Assembly: GCA_040901765.1 (NCBI GenBank)
Contig: JBBDYG010000048.1
Coordinates: 101,534-165,533, forward strand
Origin: JBBDYG01 sp040901765
GTDB lineage: Bacteria; Planctomycetota; Planctomycetia; Pirellulales; Lacipirellulaceae
DNA: 64,000 bases
Direction of reading: 5' to 3'
Shown here piece by piece: positions 42,984-51,692 of this stretch. Below the pieces are notes generated by a model. It was not told where the DNA came from. It worked only from the letters and a program-made list of their open reading frames with translations, and searched no databases. Positions within the stretch are counted from its first letter, which is position 1, and each line of letters begins with the position of its first letter. Both the position numbers and the translations under genes were made by a program.

Positions 42984-43544
42984 TCACTCGCCCATCACTT
43001 CGGTCTCCTTCGCCTTCGCCAAATCATTGCACTGGTTCTCGAACTTCTTGGTGAGTTCTTGAACTTCCTCCTTGGTGCTCTTGCAAAGGTCTTCGGAAAG
43101 CGTTTTGTCCTTTTCGGACTGATCCGCGGCTTTGTTGGCGTCGCGACGGACGTTGCGGATGGCGACCTTTGCCTCCTCGGCCAAATCCTTGGTGCGGGCC
43201 ACCATCGTTCGGCGGACTTCGCCCGAGAGCGGCGGGATGTTCAGCCGCACCACCTTGCCGTCGCTCTGCGGCGCGAGACCGAGGTCGCTGGCGATGATCG
43301 CCTTCTCGATGTCTTTGATCGTGCCGGGATCGAAAGGCCGGATCACGATCTGCTGCGGCTCCGGCGCGCTGACGCTGGCGAGTTGTTTGAGTGGTGTCGG
43401 CGAGCCATAGGCCTCGACGCGGAGCGAATCGACCAGCCCCGGACTGGCCCGCCCCGTGCGAACGCCGGTCAGGTCTTGCCTGAGCCGATTAACCGCCTTC
43501 TCCATCCGCTCTTCGGCGTCGAACAGGATCTCTTCGGCTGACAT
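42984..43544 (-). CDS. frr: ribosome recycling factor
   Basis: RRF splits post-termination ribosomes with EF-G. 186 aa from the ATG at 43544, with GGAGG seven bases upstream. Signatures: MEKAVNRLRQDLTGVRTGRA (about 14-33, the RTGRASPGLVD region), YGSPTPLKQLASVSAPEPQQ (about 46), IRPFDPGTIKDIEKAI, NIPPLSGEVRRTMVARTKDL (about 108) and EAKVAIRNVRRDANKAAD. It follows pyrH closely (21 bases), completing the rpsB-tsf-pyrH-frr operon. Confidence 0.97.
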   Translation of the reverse strand: MSAEEILFDAEERMEKAVNRLRQDLTGVRTGRASPGLVDSLRVEAYGSPTPLKQLASVSAPEPQQIVIRPFDPGTIKDIEKAIIASDLGLAPQSDGKVVRLNIPPLSGEVRRTMVARTKDLAEEAKVAIRNVRRDANKAADQSEKDKTLSEDLCKSTKEEVQELTKKFENQCNDLAKAKETEVMGE

Positions 43545-43565
43545 TGTAAAACCTCCGCCGTGCAA

Positions 43566-44312
43566 TTAACTCTTGTCGGATGTCGAAAGGCCCACCCGCG
43601 TCCCAATCGCCTCGCCCCTCACCGCGCGTTCGATATTACCATCCGTGCGGTAGTTGAACACCAGGATCGGCAGGTTGTGCTCCATGCAGTGGGCGATCGC
43701 CGTGGGGTCCATCACCCGCAGGTTTTGTTCCTGGACCTGTTGATAGGTCAAGTCGTGATATAAAACTGCATGGGGATTTATTTCGGGGTCGTCGTTGTAA
43801 ACGCCGTCCACGCGGGTGGCTTTCATCAAGATATCAGCGTCGATTTCCATCGCCTTCTGTGCGGCGGCCGTATCGGTCGTCACGAACGGCGCGCCCGTGC
43901 CCCCGGCCAAAATCACGATCCGCCCCTTTTCGAGATGCCGGCGCGCGCGTCGGCGAATGTAAGGCTCGGCAACGCCGTCCATTCTGACGGCGGACATTAG
44001 TCTCGTATGGCAGCCGAGGGATTCCAAGGCGTCTTGCAATGCCAAGCCGTTGATCACCGTGGCGAGCATGCCCATGTAGTGGGCGGTGGCTTCTTGAATG
44101 CTGGAGTTCCCGGCGGTGAACTGGGCTCCGCGCAAGATGTTGCCGCCACCGATCACAATCGCAATCTGTACGCCCTGCTGGGCGGCACGGTAGGTTTGCC
44201 GGGCAATATGCACCACTTCCGGCATGCTGATCCCGCGCTCGCCGTGCGGCGCAAAACTCTCGCCCGAGAGTTTCAAGATGATGCGTTTGTAAGGCAGGGC
44301 AGAGGTGTCCAC
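43566..44312 (-). CDS. pyrH: UMP kinase
   Basis: PyrH phosphorylates UMP to UDP; 248 aa from the GTG at 44312 (AAAGGG upstream), chosen because the amino-acid-kinase fold starts there with YKRIILKLSGESFA, while the longer frame runs through the terminator of tsf. Other signs: IAIVIGGGNILRGAQF (about 47-62), ATAHYMGMLATVINGLALQD (about 77), VILAGGTGAPFVTTDTAAAQ (about 139), KATRVDGVYNDDPEINPHAV (about 169) and the C-terminal PILVFNYRTDGNIERAVRGE. frr follows with 21 bases of spacing. Confidence 0.97.
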   Translation of the reverse strand: MDTSALPYKRIILKLSGESFAPHGERGISMPEVVHIARQTYRAAQQGVQIAIVIGGGNILRGAQFTAGNSSIQEATAHYMGMLATVINGLALQDALESLGCHTRLMSAVRMDGVAEPYIRRRARRHLEKGRIVILAGGTGAPFVTTDTAAAQKAMEIDADILMKATRVDGVYNDDPEINPHAVLYHDLTYQQVQEQNLRVMDPTAIAHCMEHNLPILVFNYRTDGNIERAVRGEAIGTRVGLSTSDKS

Positions 44313-44390
44313 GGGACGCCCTTTGGATTGTGTAATAGTCGGCCCCCAGTTCGGGCCGCGAGATCGTCTGAGGCTAGATATGATTTCACA

Positions 44391-44428
44391 AAAAAAGCCC
44401 CGGAACAATCCAGGGCCTTTTTTGCTTG
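44391..44428. terminator. intrinsic terminator between tsf and pyrH
   Basis: AAAAAAAGCCC, a 12-base loop, then GGGCCTTTTTT: a short GC stem with A-run and T-run, so it can act on the minus strand after tsf. It would partly uncouple rpsB-tsf from pyrH-frr. Confidence 0.75.
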
Positions 44429-44433
44429 TGGCG

Positions 44434-45270
44434 TTAGCCGTCGGAACCGCCGAGTCGCCAATGGAGGAACTTTTTAAGCTTCATGCCACCTGCGGCAGCG
44501 ATCTTCCCAACGGTTTGCTTTTCGTCTTTGATAAACGCCTGCTCGGCAAGCACTGTCTCGGCGTAAAAATTCCGCAGCCGGCCTTCGACCATTTTTTCAA
44601 GAATGTTTTCGGGCTTGCCTTCCTGCCGGGCGGCTTCCATGAGAATGCTTTTCTCTTTTTCCACAATCGCCGGATCAAGATCCTCGACGTTGACCGCCTT
44701 CGGTTTCATCGCCGCCACATGCATTGCCACTTCCTTGGCAAGCTGCTCGTTGCCCCCTTCGACGTGCAACAGAACGCCGCTCTTACCGTCATGATGGACA
44801 TAGCCGCCTGCGGGAGCGTCCACGCGAGAGATGCGGGCCAACCGAAAAACTTCGCGAATTTTGTTTTCCAGTTCGTCTTTCACGTCGCGTAGCGTCTTCT
44901 TGGGCTGGCTAGGGCTGGGCTGATCCCACAGGTCATCGGGGGTTTTCGCGCCGGGACCGGTCGCAAGCTGCTTTGCCAAATCATTGGCCAACTGGATGAC
45001 TTCCTCGTTTTTCGCCACGGGTGCCGACTCGACCTGCAATTCAATAATTGCACCCGCGGCGGGGCTGAGGCTCGAATAAACCGCCACGCGGCCCTCTTCA
45101 GTGGTGCGGTCGCTTCGGCTACCCATGAATTTCTTGCCCGCTTCGCGCAGCCGCTGCTTGGCAAGCTCCATGTCGCCGCCCGCTTCGGCGAGCGCCTTCT
45201 TGCAATCCATCATCGGAAGCTGCGTCTCATCGCGCAGTTTCTTCACCATTGTTGCTGATATCTCTGCCAT
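44434..45270 (-). CDS. tsf: elongation factor Ts
   Basis: EF-Ts is the nucleotide exchange factor of EF-Tu. 278 aa from the ATG at 45270 (AGGAA upstream): the N-terminus AEISATMVKKLRDETQLPMM and DCKKALAEAGGDMELAKQRL form the UBA-like domain, then GSRSDRTTEEGRVAVY, AIIELQVESAPVAKNEEVIQ (the core) and a C-terminal VLAEQAFIKDEKQTVGKIAA. The longer frame upstream is a palindromic repeat. It follows rpsB with 150 bases of repeat between. Confidence 0.96.
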   Translation of the reverse strand: MAEISATMVKKLRDETQLPMMDCKKALAEAGGDMELAKQRLREAGKKFMGSRSDRTTEEGRVAVYSSLSPAAGAIIELQVESAPVAKNEEVIQLANDLAKQLATGPGAKTPDDLWDQPSPSQPKKTLRDVKDELENKIREVFRLARISRVDAPAGGYVHHDGKSGVLLHVEGGNEQLAKEVAMHVAAMKPKAVNVEDLDPAIVEKEKSILMEAARQEGKPENILEKMVEGRLRNFYAETVLAEQAFIKDEKQTVGKIAAAGGMKLKKFLHWRLGGSDG

Positions 45271-45297
45271 GTCCGTGAGTTCCTGCCAATACAAAGG

Positions 45298-45400
45298 TGG
45301 GTGGCTGGGGTCGCAGGCGCCAGCCGAAGCCCCCAGCAGAAGCTGGGCCATCTCAGGGTCCGCTGGGGGCTGCGCCTTCGGCTACGACCCCAGCCACCCT
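45298..45400. repeat. intergenic inverted repeat, GTGGCTGGGGTCGCAGGCGCC family
   Basis: TGGGTGGCTGGGGTCGCAGG and CCAGCCGAAGCCCCCAGC on the left; GCTGGGGGCTGCGCCTTCGG and CTACGACCCCAGCCACCC on the right. It occupies the whole rpsB-tsf spacer, where in many bacteria a processing or attenuation site lies. Confidence 0.85.
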
Positions 45401-45419
45401 CGGGGAGGGCGCTCTCTCG

Positions 45420-46154
45420 TTATTTTGCCAACGCCACGTCGGCCCCTTCGGCCGCTTGTTGCTGCTCGACCGCGGACTGCGACTTTCCGGCGATCACTGC
45501 GTCGGACAAAATCTTCGCGATCAGTTCGATCGACCGCATGCTGTCGTCGTTGCCTGGAATCGGCAGATCGACTAAATCGGGATCGCAATCGGTGTCGATC
45601 AAGGCAACCGTCGCGATGCCCATCTTCTGGGCCTCGCTGACCGCGTTTTTTTCTTTCTTCGGATCGACAATAACCAGGCAATCCGGCAGCCGGCTCATGG
45701 TTCGCATGCCGTTCAGATTGTGGTACATCTTGCGATATTCGCGCGTGAGCGCGGATTGCATTTTCTTGGAGTAGCTCTTGATCTCCTCCGTCTCCCGCAA
45801 GTGCTCAAGCTCCTCGAGCCGTGAAAGGCGGCTGCGGATCGTGCGATAATTGGTCAACGTGCCGCCGAGCCAACGCTCGCTGACAAACGGCATTCCGCAG
45901 CGCAAGGCTTCGCGCTCGATCGTGTCGGCCGCCTGCCGCTTGGTGCCCACGAATAAAATCAGGCTATTGCGAGACGCAACCTGGCCCAGATATTTTTTCG
46001 CACGGAGCAGTCCACGAATCGTCTCGCGGACATCAATAATGTGGATGGTGTTGCGGCGGGCGTAAATATACGGCCGCATTTTGGGGTTCCAGCGACTCGC
46101 CCGGTGCCCAAAATGGACACCTGCTTCGACTAACTCCTGAACGAGGGCAGACAC
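45420..46154 (-). CDS. rpsB: 30S ribosomal protein S2
   Basis: S2 binds late to the 30S subunit; 244 aa from the GTG at 46154 (CGGAG six bases upstream; an upstream GTG at 46175 is in frame). Signatures: VQELVEAGVHFGHRASRWNP (about 5-24), YIYARRNTIHIIDVRETIRG, ILFVGTKRQAADTIEREALR (about 63), FVSERWLGGTLTNYRTIRSR (about 88), LPDCLVIVDPKKEKNAVSEA (about 153) and LVDLPIPGNDDSMRSIELIA (about 190). First gene of rpsB-tsf-pyrH-frr. Confidence 0.96.
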   Translation of the reverse strand: MSALVQELVEAGVHFGHRASRWNPKMRPYIYARRNTIHIIDVRETIRGLLRAKKYLGQVASRNSLILFVGTKRQAADTIEREALRCGMPFVSERWLGGTLTNYRTIRSRLSRLEELEHLRETEEIKSYSKKMQSALTREYRKMYHNLNGMRTMSRLPDCLVIVDPKKEKNAVSEAQKMGIATVALIDTDCDPDLVDLPIPGNDDSMRSIELIAKILSDAVIAGKSQSAVEQQQAAEGADVALAK

Positions 46155-46296
46155 GGCAATCTCCGAAGGGGGCACACCGGCTATGTCCCGACACCCGATA
46201 GCGGGCGGGGCGTCCGGCGTTGGTTTTTACTAAGCGTCGGCCAGCTATGAACTTACGGCGTGCAGCCCAGGGCCGTTCTGGACAGGTAAGCTCTGT

Positions 46297-46325
46297 AGAA
46301 TACTGGCCCGCACCGGATGGGTCAA
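46297..46325 (-). promoter_or_regulatory. sigma-70-like promoter for rpsB
   Basis: On the minus strand TTGACC (46320-46325), a 17-base spacer, and TATTCT (46297-46302), giving a leader of roughly 135 bases before the GTG of rpsB. The leader is G/C-rich with self-complementary pieces and could hold an S2 autoregulatory structure; that is only a possibility. Confidence 0.55.
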
Positions 46326-46548
46326 CCGTCGGGCCGACGCGGCGGCCGGCCTCTTCGTACGCACCTCGATTCGGAAATTGTTAGAAAAAAACCAGGGAAG
46401 CCCAGAAAAACCCTTGAGAATCGGCAAGAAGTGCGCAAACTATAGACTTGGTAGGGGACGGTGATGAAGCTTACGCGTTCCGGGGGGTTCGCGTACCCGC
46501 TCTGGCTTCTTAAGCAGGATTGCTCACGAAGGGATCAATCGTTACGCA

Positions 46549-47649
46549 ATGACCCGGCGCACAAGCCACTATCTGGTTGGCCGTTCAGCGTGGACGCGCG
46601 AGACGCAAAAGCGTATCGAGCAGGTTGCCAGCTACCGATCGAACGTGCTGATCGCCGGACCCAGCGGCACCGGCAAGGAGCTTGTGGCGCGCGCGCTGCA
46701 CGACCTTAGCCCGCGCTTCGAAGCGCCGTTCGTACCGATCAATTGCGCGGCGATTCCCCATTCGCTGTTTAGCAGCCAACTGTTCGGGCACGTCAAAGGC
46801 GCGTTTACGGGCGCGCAGCACGCCGCCTTGGGATGCTTTCGGGCGGCCGAAAGTGGCACCATCTTTCTCGATGAGATCGGCGAGCTCGATCTCGATCTGC
46901 AAGCAAAGCTCCTGCGCGTGCTACAAGACCGAGAAGTCGTTCCGGTCGGTGGACACGAAGGAATCCCGATCGACGTTCGGGTCGTCGCGGCGACCAATCG
47001 CGATCTCGAAGTTGAAGTCGCCGAGGGCCGGTTCCGGCTCGATCTCTACTATCGGCTCAACGTACTGCTAGTGCCGACGATCGGCCTGCGGAGGCGCACG
47101 GAGGATATTGAACCATTGGCGCGGCACATGCTCGCCAAAGCGTCGATCGAGAACGGTTTACCCGACAAGCGATTGACAACGGAGGCCTTGCGTTTGCTGG
47201 AGGTTTACCCCTGGCCGGGCAACGTCCGCGAACTGCAGAACGTGATGGAGCGGGCCGTGCTGGCCTGCGAGAGTGACGTCATCGGCCCCGAGGTGTTCCG
47301 CGGGATCATCTCGCTCGACGGATTAGCTGCTCGTGAATTGACTCAGCCCGAGCGCACGAGCAAACCGGTCGAGATTGCCGAAACCGGCTTTAGATCGTCT
47401 GACCACCCGGTGCCGATCTTTGAGCTGCGTCCGAAGACAGCCGGTGAGCCTGGCCGATCGCGGAACGAGTGGCTGACCCTGGCCGAAATGGAAGCGCAGC
47501 ATATCTATCACACGCTCGAAGAAGCGTTCTTTAATCAAACCGCGGCCGCACGCCTGTTAGGTGTGGACCGCAAGCTGCTCGCCCGCAAGATCAAGAAGTA
47601 CGCGATTAAGCTACCGCGGAGCCGGATGGAAGAATCTTCGGTTTCATAA
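46549..47649 (+). CDS. sigma-54-dependent transcriptional activator without N-terminal sensor (PspF-like)
   Basis: 366 aa. The AAA+ domain starts almost at the N-terminus: Walker A AGPSGTGKELVARALH (about 36-51), GAFTGAQ (about 84, contacts sigma-54), Walker B SGTIFLDEIGELDLDLQAKL (about 102), RVVAATNRDLE (about 144) and LEVYPWPGNVRELQNVMERA (about 220). A Fis-type helix-turn-helix is at the C-terminus (EAFFNQTAAARLLGVDRKLL, about 325-344). There is no receiver or PAS/GAF domain, as in PspF, so activity would be set by a partner protein or constitutively. It is divergent from rpsB. Target genes are not evident. Confidence 0.92.
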   Translation: MTRRTSHYLVGRSAWTRETQKRIEQVASYRSNVLIAGPSGTGKELVARALHDLSPRFEAPFVPINCAAIPHSLFSSQLFGHVKGAFTGAQHAALGCFRAAESGTIFLDEIGELDLDLQAKLLRVLQDREVVPVGGHEGIPIDVRVVAATNRDLEVEVAEGRFRLDLYYRLNVLLVPTIGLRRRTEDIEPLARHMLAKASIENGLPDKRLTTEALRLLEVYPWPGNVRELQNVMERAVLACESDVIGPEVFRGIISLDGLAARELTQPERTSKPVEIAETGFRSSDHPVPIFELRPKTAGEPGRSRNEWLTLAEMEAQHIYHTLEEAFFNQTAAARLLGVDRKLLARKIKKYAIKLPRSRMEESSVS

Positions 47650-47700
47650 CGCCGCGACAGGTGGTCGCGGTAACACCTCCCGCGACCGCCGGCCGCGGCT

Positions 47701-48648
47701 TTATGCGATGGACGCCAACGCCTCCAAAGCCACATCGTGTAAATGGCCGTTCGTGGCGAGTACGCCGCGATTCGCCGCTAGCGTTCGGCCATGCGAGAAA
47801 TCGAGCGGCTTGCCGTCGAGGTCGGTGACCCGTCCGCCCGCTTCCTCGACAATGATCGAGCCGGCCGCCTGATCCCAAATTCTTTCGCGGTAATCGGGCC
47901 GGGCGGGCGAAAGCATCCGCACCACGATTTCGCCGCCGCCCGCGGCAAGCACCGCGTACTTCGCTTGGCTATCCATCGGCACCGGCGCCGTGGTGCTGCC
48001 CATCGCGGCAAGCAATTGATCGATGCCGCCAACGTCAGTGTGGCCCGATTCGACGGAACGCAATAATCGGGCTTGTGTTGGATCGGACGTGGCCGAAACT
48101 TTTAGCGGCTGCGGCGTAGCTCTGCCATCGAGCGGAACGGACCAACTCCCTTGACCGCGGATCGCTGTGAGGACTTTGCCCCGCTCACCCGCCTCGCCGC
48201 TTAGCTCTGGACAACCCAGGGCGCCGATTTGCGCCTCGCCGTTCTTAATCAAGGCCAAGGCTATCGCGTACTGCTCGTGCCGTAAAAATCCCTTGGTGCC
48301 GTCGATCGGATCGAGCGTCCAGAATTCATCCGTCGGCTCCGCGCCTCCGCGGTCGATCCACTGGCAGACGTCATCGGGACTTGCCTCGGGCAATACTGTT
48401 CGGAAGAAGTGCGTAACTAAACGCAACGTCTCGCAACCTTCCGTAGACTGCAATTCATCGGCGGACTCCTCGCCCACCAGCACGGCATCGTCGAGAAAAT
48501 GGTGCAGCCGATACGAGACGAGCGCTTGAACCGCGAAATCTGCCACGGTGACGGGCGACTTGTCGCCCTTAATAAGCGCAGGGGTCACCAGTTCTTGCTG
48601 AATGATTCGCGCCAGCCGAGAAGCCTCCGCAACGATGGCGGTGGCCAT
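47701..48648 (-). CDS. cysQ: 3'(2'),5'-bisphosphate nucleotidase (CysQ/Hal2, inositol monophosphatase family)
   Basis: Hydrolyses PAP to AMP, removing an inhibitor of sulfate and RNA metabolism; lithium-sensitive in yeast Hal2. 315 aa from the ATG at 48648 (a longer frame from 48687 abuts a tRNA gene and is less likely). Motifs: KGDKSPVTVADFAVQALVSY (about 27-46), VGEESADEL (the metal-binding E-E, about 58), LDPIDGTKGFLRHEQYAIAL (about 111, DPIDGTKGF), and WDQAAGSIIVEEAGGRVTDL (about 258). The DGTKGF motif favours the Hal2/PAP group over inositol phosphatases. Confidence 0.9.
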   Translation of the reverse strand: MATAIVAEASRLARIIQQELVTPALIKGDKSPVTVADFAVQALVSYRLHHFLDDAVLVGEESADELQSTEGCETLRLVTHFFRTVLPEASPDDVCQWIDRGGAEPTDEFWTLDPIDGTKGFLRHEQYAIALALIKNGEAQIGALGCPELSGEAGERGKVLTAIRGQGSWSVPLDGRATPQPLKVSATSDPTQARLLRSVESGHTDVGGIDQLLAAMGSTTAPVPMDSQAKYAVLAAGGGEIVVRMLSPARPDYRERIWDQAAGSIIVEEAGGRVTDLDGKPLDFSHGRTLAANRGVLATNGHLHDVALEALASIA

Positions 48649-48688
48649 GCCAGTCTTAATAACCGCATCAGTCGGCTGCACAGACAAA

Positions 48689-48759
48689 CTACCCCGCCAG
48701 GGCTCGAACCTGGAATGAGGGAATCAAAATCCCTAGTGTTACCATTACACCACGGGGTA
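48689..48759 (-). tRNA. tRNA-Gln(TTG)
   Basis: 71 nt on the minus strand. Acceptor TACCCCG pairs with CGGGGTA, discriminator G; D arm TGGTGTAATGGTAACACTA; anticodon arm AGGGA-TTTTGAT-TCCCT with anticodon TTG; T arm CCAGG-TTCGAGC-CCTGG. CCA is not encoded. It lies between cysQ and rex (all minus strand). Confidence 0.92.
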
Positions 48760-48765
48760 AGGGGA

Positions 48766-48843
48766 GGCGATGAACGATGAGCGATGAACGGAAAGCCCGG
48801 CCGACACGTTTACTCATCGCTTATCGCTCATCGTTCATCGCTT
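48766..48843. repeat. intergenic inverted repeat, GATGAACGATGAGCGATGAACG family
   Basis: GCGATGAACGATGAGCGATG plus AACGG is mirrored by ACTCATCGCTTATCGCTCAT plus CGTTCATCGCTT. Sits between rex and the tRNA gene and may end rex transcription. Confidence 0.8.
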
Positions 48844-48849
48844 CCTGTT

Positions 48850-49518
48850 CTATCGGTTGCGCAGGCGGTTGGCAACTGAGAAGCAGAGTTGTTCCAGTTC
48901 CGTGGCGAGGTCCACTCCGACCAGGCTCACGGTCTCTGGTAGAGACAGTGTGACGGGGGCAAAGTTCAGGATACCGGAGACGCCGGCCTCAACAAGTCGA
49001 TCGGCAGCGGACTGCGCAGCGGTGGCCGGCACGGCGATCAGGCCCAGTGTAATTTCCTCATCGCGGACTATCTGCGCCAGCCGGTCGAGCGGATAGATCG
49101 GCACTCCCTCAACGGTTCGGTCGACCTTCGCCGGGTCGGAGTCAAAGGCGGCCACGACGCGGAAGCCCTGGGTGGCGAAACCGCGGTAGCCGAGCAGCGC
49201 TTGGCCGAGGTTTCCCACTCCGACCATCGCCACCGTCCAAACGCGGTCCGTGCCCAGGATGCCGCGGACGGCCTCGATTAGTTCCTGACATCGGTAACCG
49301 ATGCCGGGATATCCAAAATGTCCAAAATAGGCCAAATCCTTGCGAACTTGCGCGTCGCTGAAGCCCAGCCGCCGGCCCAGTTGGCTGGAGCTAATCGTGG
49401 CGTGTCCCGACCGGACCAAATGTTGAAGTTCGCGTAAATAAAGACTCAGACGGGCAACTACCGCCTTGGGGACGTCTCGGATTGCATCCGGATCGGGTTT
49501 CAGCTTTTCGCTGCTCAT
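48850..49518 (-). CDS. rex: redox-sensing transcriptional repressor Rex
   Basis: Rex senses the NADH/NAD+ ratio and represses fermentation/respiration genes. 222 aa. The winged helix has VVARLSLYLRELQHLVRSGH, ATISSSQLGRRLGFSDAQVR and KDLAYFGHFGYPGIGYRCQE (about 20-79). The Rossmann domain starts with VAMVGVGNLGQALLGYRGFA (about 93-112), VVAAFDSDPAKVDRTVEGVP (about 118), LGLIAVPATAAQSAADRLVE (about 153) and SGILNFAPVTLSLPETVSLV. All Rex hallmarks are present. Transcribed alone. Confidence 0.95.
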   Translation of the reverse strand: MSSEKLKPDPDAIRDVPKAVVARLSLYLRELQHLVRSGHATISSSQLGRRLGFSDAQVRKDLAYFGHFGYPGIGYRCQELIEAVRGILGTDRVWTVAMVGVGNLGQALLGYRGFATQGFRVVAAFDSDPAKVDRTVEGVPIYPLDRLAQIVRDEEITLGLIAVPATAAQSAADRLVEAGVSGILNFAPVTLSLPETVSLVGVDLATELEQLCFSVANRLRNR

Positions 49519-49916
49519 GCAAACTCTGGGGCGCGGCGTGGTTGTTAAGTTGCTTTAGTTCACTCTAGCGGCAATCCTCGGCCGCCAGCAACCCGGTTCA
49601 TGCTGTCCCAACTGGGCGAATTGGCCGCCGTTGCATGCAGCCTCTTTGATGCGACCGGCACGGCGTGCATAACCAGTCGTGGAAAGAGCCGCCAGTAGAG
49701 TTTGTGAAATCGCCAAAGTCGAGTCATGTCAACGAGTTACGACTTGTCCAACGAGGAAGTTTGGGAGTATCGGTGAAAATGCGACGATCCCGAAAACTGA
49801 GAAGAACAGCTAAGGGGAATCGTCGCAGCGACCCGAATTATTTAACGGACGGCATTCCCGTCTTGACCAGCCACCCCATATTCCCTGAGCAGCTTTTTTA
49901 GGAGGCGAAGAAGGAG
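49519..49916. other. upstream region of the YTV gene
   Basis: Four hundred bases with no credible gene; a 79-codon frame inside lacks a ribosome-binding site and biased codon use. The last 20 bases hold TTTTTTAGGAGGCGAAGAAG, a very strong Shine-Dalgarno region for the highly repetitive protein that follows. No good promoter was found by eye. Confidence 0.45.
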
Positions 49917-51573
49917 ATGAAACGGATCCTGGGTGCGCCGCTCCTCGCTGTCTTAGCATTGGCCCTGGCGCCAGTGCAAGCTAATGCGTGGTTTTTTGGA
50001 GCAGCGCGATACAACTGTTGCGCACCGTGCTGTCACCAGCACTGTCACACGGTCATGAAAACCGTGAAGTGCGTCGAGTACGAGAAGCAGGAAGTGACCT
50101 GCTACAAGACAGTTTATGACCAAGTCTGCGAAGACCGGGTCATCAACTGCACGAAAATGGTGCCGGAAACCCGGTACAAGGACGTTTGCTACACCGTCTG
50201 CAAGCCGGTGTGGGAAACGCGGACTCGCGAGTACACCGTGTGCAAGCCTGTCTGGGAAACCCGCCAGCGGGAAATCCAGTACACCGTGTGCAAGCCGGTG
50301 TGGGAAACACGGACCCGCAACTACACGGTCTGCAAGCCGGTGTGGGAAACCCGTCAGCGAGAGATCCAGTACACGGTCTGCAAGCCGGTGTGGGAAACAC
50401 GGACCCGCGAGTACACGGTCTGCAAGCCAGTGTGGGAAACCCGCACTCGCGAGTACACCGTATGTAAGCCGGTCTGGGAAACCCACCAGAAGGAAGTGCA
50501 GTACACGGTCTGCAAGCCGGTGTGGGAAACCCGCACCCGCGAGTACACCGTCTGCAAGCCGGTGTGGGAAACCTGCCAGAAGGAAGTGACCTACCACGTC
50601 CGCAAGCCCGTGAACTACACCAAGAAGGTCATGGTGCAAAGCGGTCACTGGGAAACGCAACAGTACGAAGTGCCGGGCGCGAGTTACACGAAGTGCGTCC
50701 GCGAGCCGGGCACTTGGTGCTTCGACCCCTGCACTTGCTGCTGCCGCTACTGCCCTGGCCAATGCCACAAGGTGTGCTGCCAATGCCCCCCGCGTCAGTG
50801 CTGCAAGAAGGTATGGGTTCCCGAGTGCATTGAGAAAGAGATCTGCTGCACGAAGTACGAGTGCGTCCCCTGCACCAAGACTTGCTGCTACAAGGTTTGC
50901 AAGATGGTGCCGGAAGTGAAGACCTGCTGCTACAAGGTCTGCAAGATGGTTCCCGAGTGCCGCACCAAGACCTGCTGCTACAAGGTCTGCAAGATGGTCG
51001 CCGAGACCAAGACCTGCTGCTACAAGGTCTGCAAGATGGTGCCGGAAGTGAAGACCTGCTGCTACAAGGTCTGCAAGATGGTTCNNNNNNNNNNNNNNNN
51101 NNNNNNNNNNNNNNNNNNNNNNNNNNNNNNNNNNNNNNNNNNNNNNNNNNNNNNNNNNNNNNNNNNNNNNNNNNNNNNNNNNNNGCAAGATGGTGCCCGA
51201 GACCCGCACTTGCTGCTACAAAGTGTGCAAGATGGTTCCCGAGTGCCACACGAAGACCTGCTGCTACAAGGTCTGCAAGATGGTGCCCGAGACCCGCACT
51301 TGCTGCTACAAAGTGTGCAAGATGGTTCCGGAAACCTGCACGAAGCAGGTCTGCTACACGGTGTGCAAGCCGGTGTGCGTGCAGAAGACCGTTAAGGTGA
51401 TGAAGTGCGTTCCTCGGCAGGAGGCCTACACCGTCTGCCGTTGCGTGCCCAAGTGCGTTTGCAAGCAAGTTCCCGTGTGCGTCTGCTGCCCCTGCTGTGA
51501 CCCCTGCTGCTGCGGGTCGAGCTGCGATGGCTGCGGGGACTCCGCGGCGACCGGCGACTGCGGATGCAACTGA
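49917..51573 (+). CDS. cysteine-rich YTV-repeat cell-wall-type protein, split by an assembly gap
   Basis: Strong Shine-Dalgarno (AGGAGG and AAGGAG) and a signal peptide (KRILGAPLLAVLALALAPVQ, cleavage near ANA-W). Residues about 88-225 are nine YTVCKPVWET units alternating 14- and 16-residue periods. A Cys-rich bridge (CTCCCRYCPGQCHKVCCQCP) follows, then CCYKVCKMVPE units: five before a run of 100 N (51085-51184) and three after it. The end is YTVCKPVCVQ and a Cys cluster (CVCCPCCDPCCCGSSCDGCG). The frame after the gap is off by one, but the repeats continue in the original sense, so one gene with a gap of unknown length is the simplest reading. YTV-family proteins are described as abundant planctomycete envelope proteins, here presumably cross-linked by disulfides. 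Confidence 0.88.
51085..51184. other. assembly gap of 100 N in a tandem repeat
   Basis: Exactly 100 ambiguous bases, so probably a placeholder for an unknown length. Both sides are CCYKVCKMVPE repeats identical or nearly identical in DNA, which explains why assembly failed here. Confidence 0.97.
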
Positions 51574-51640
51574 GCCTTTCGATAGTGCCCGAAGCCACGC
51601 TTCCTTAGTAGGGAAGTGAGGCTGGTCATCGACCGTGAGA

Positions 51641-51677
51641 AGCGGTCCGACTCGCAAGAGTCGGGCCGCTTTTTTTG
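51641..51677 (+). terminator. intrinsic terminator of the YTV gene
   Basis: AGCGGTCCGACTC, loop GCAA, GAGTCGGGCCGCT, then TTTTTTTG: a strong stem of about 12 bp with one bulge and a T-run, 68 bases after the stop codon. Confidence 0.92.
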
Positions 51678-51692
51678 TTGGTGCACAGACAA

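Noticed and set aside
49665..49901. 78-codon plus-strand frame before the YTV gene
   Set aside because: No Shine-Dalgarno, composition unlike coding DNA, and it ends next to the strong RBS of the real gene.
49953..51209. Long minus-strand frame across the YTV gene (418 codons)
   Set aside because: It is the antisense shadow of the repeat array and contains the N gap; no ribosome-binding site.
50180..51350. Regular spacing of near-identical DNA repeats as CRISPR-like
   Set aside because: The repeats are in frame, translate to YTVCKPVWET and CCYKVCKMVPE, and have no variable spacers of constant length.
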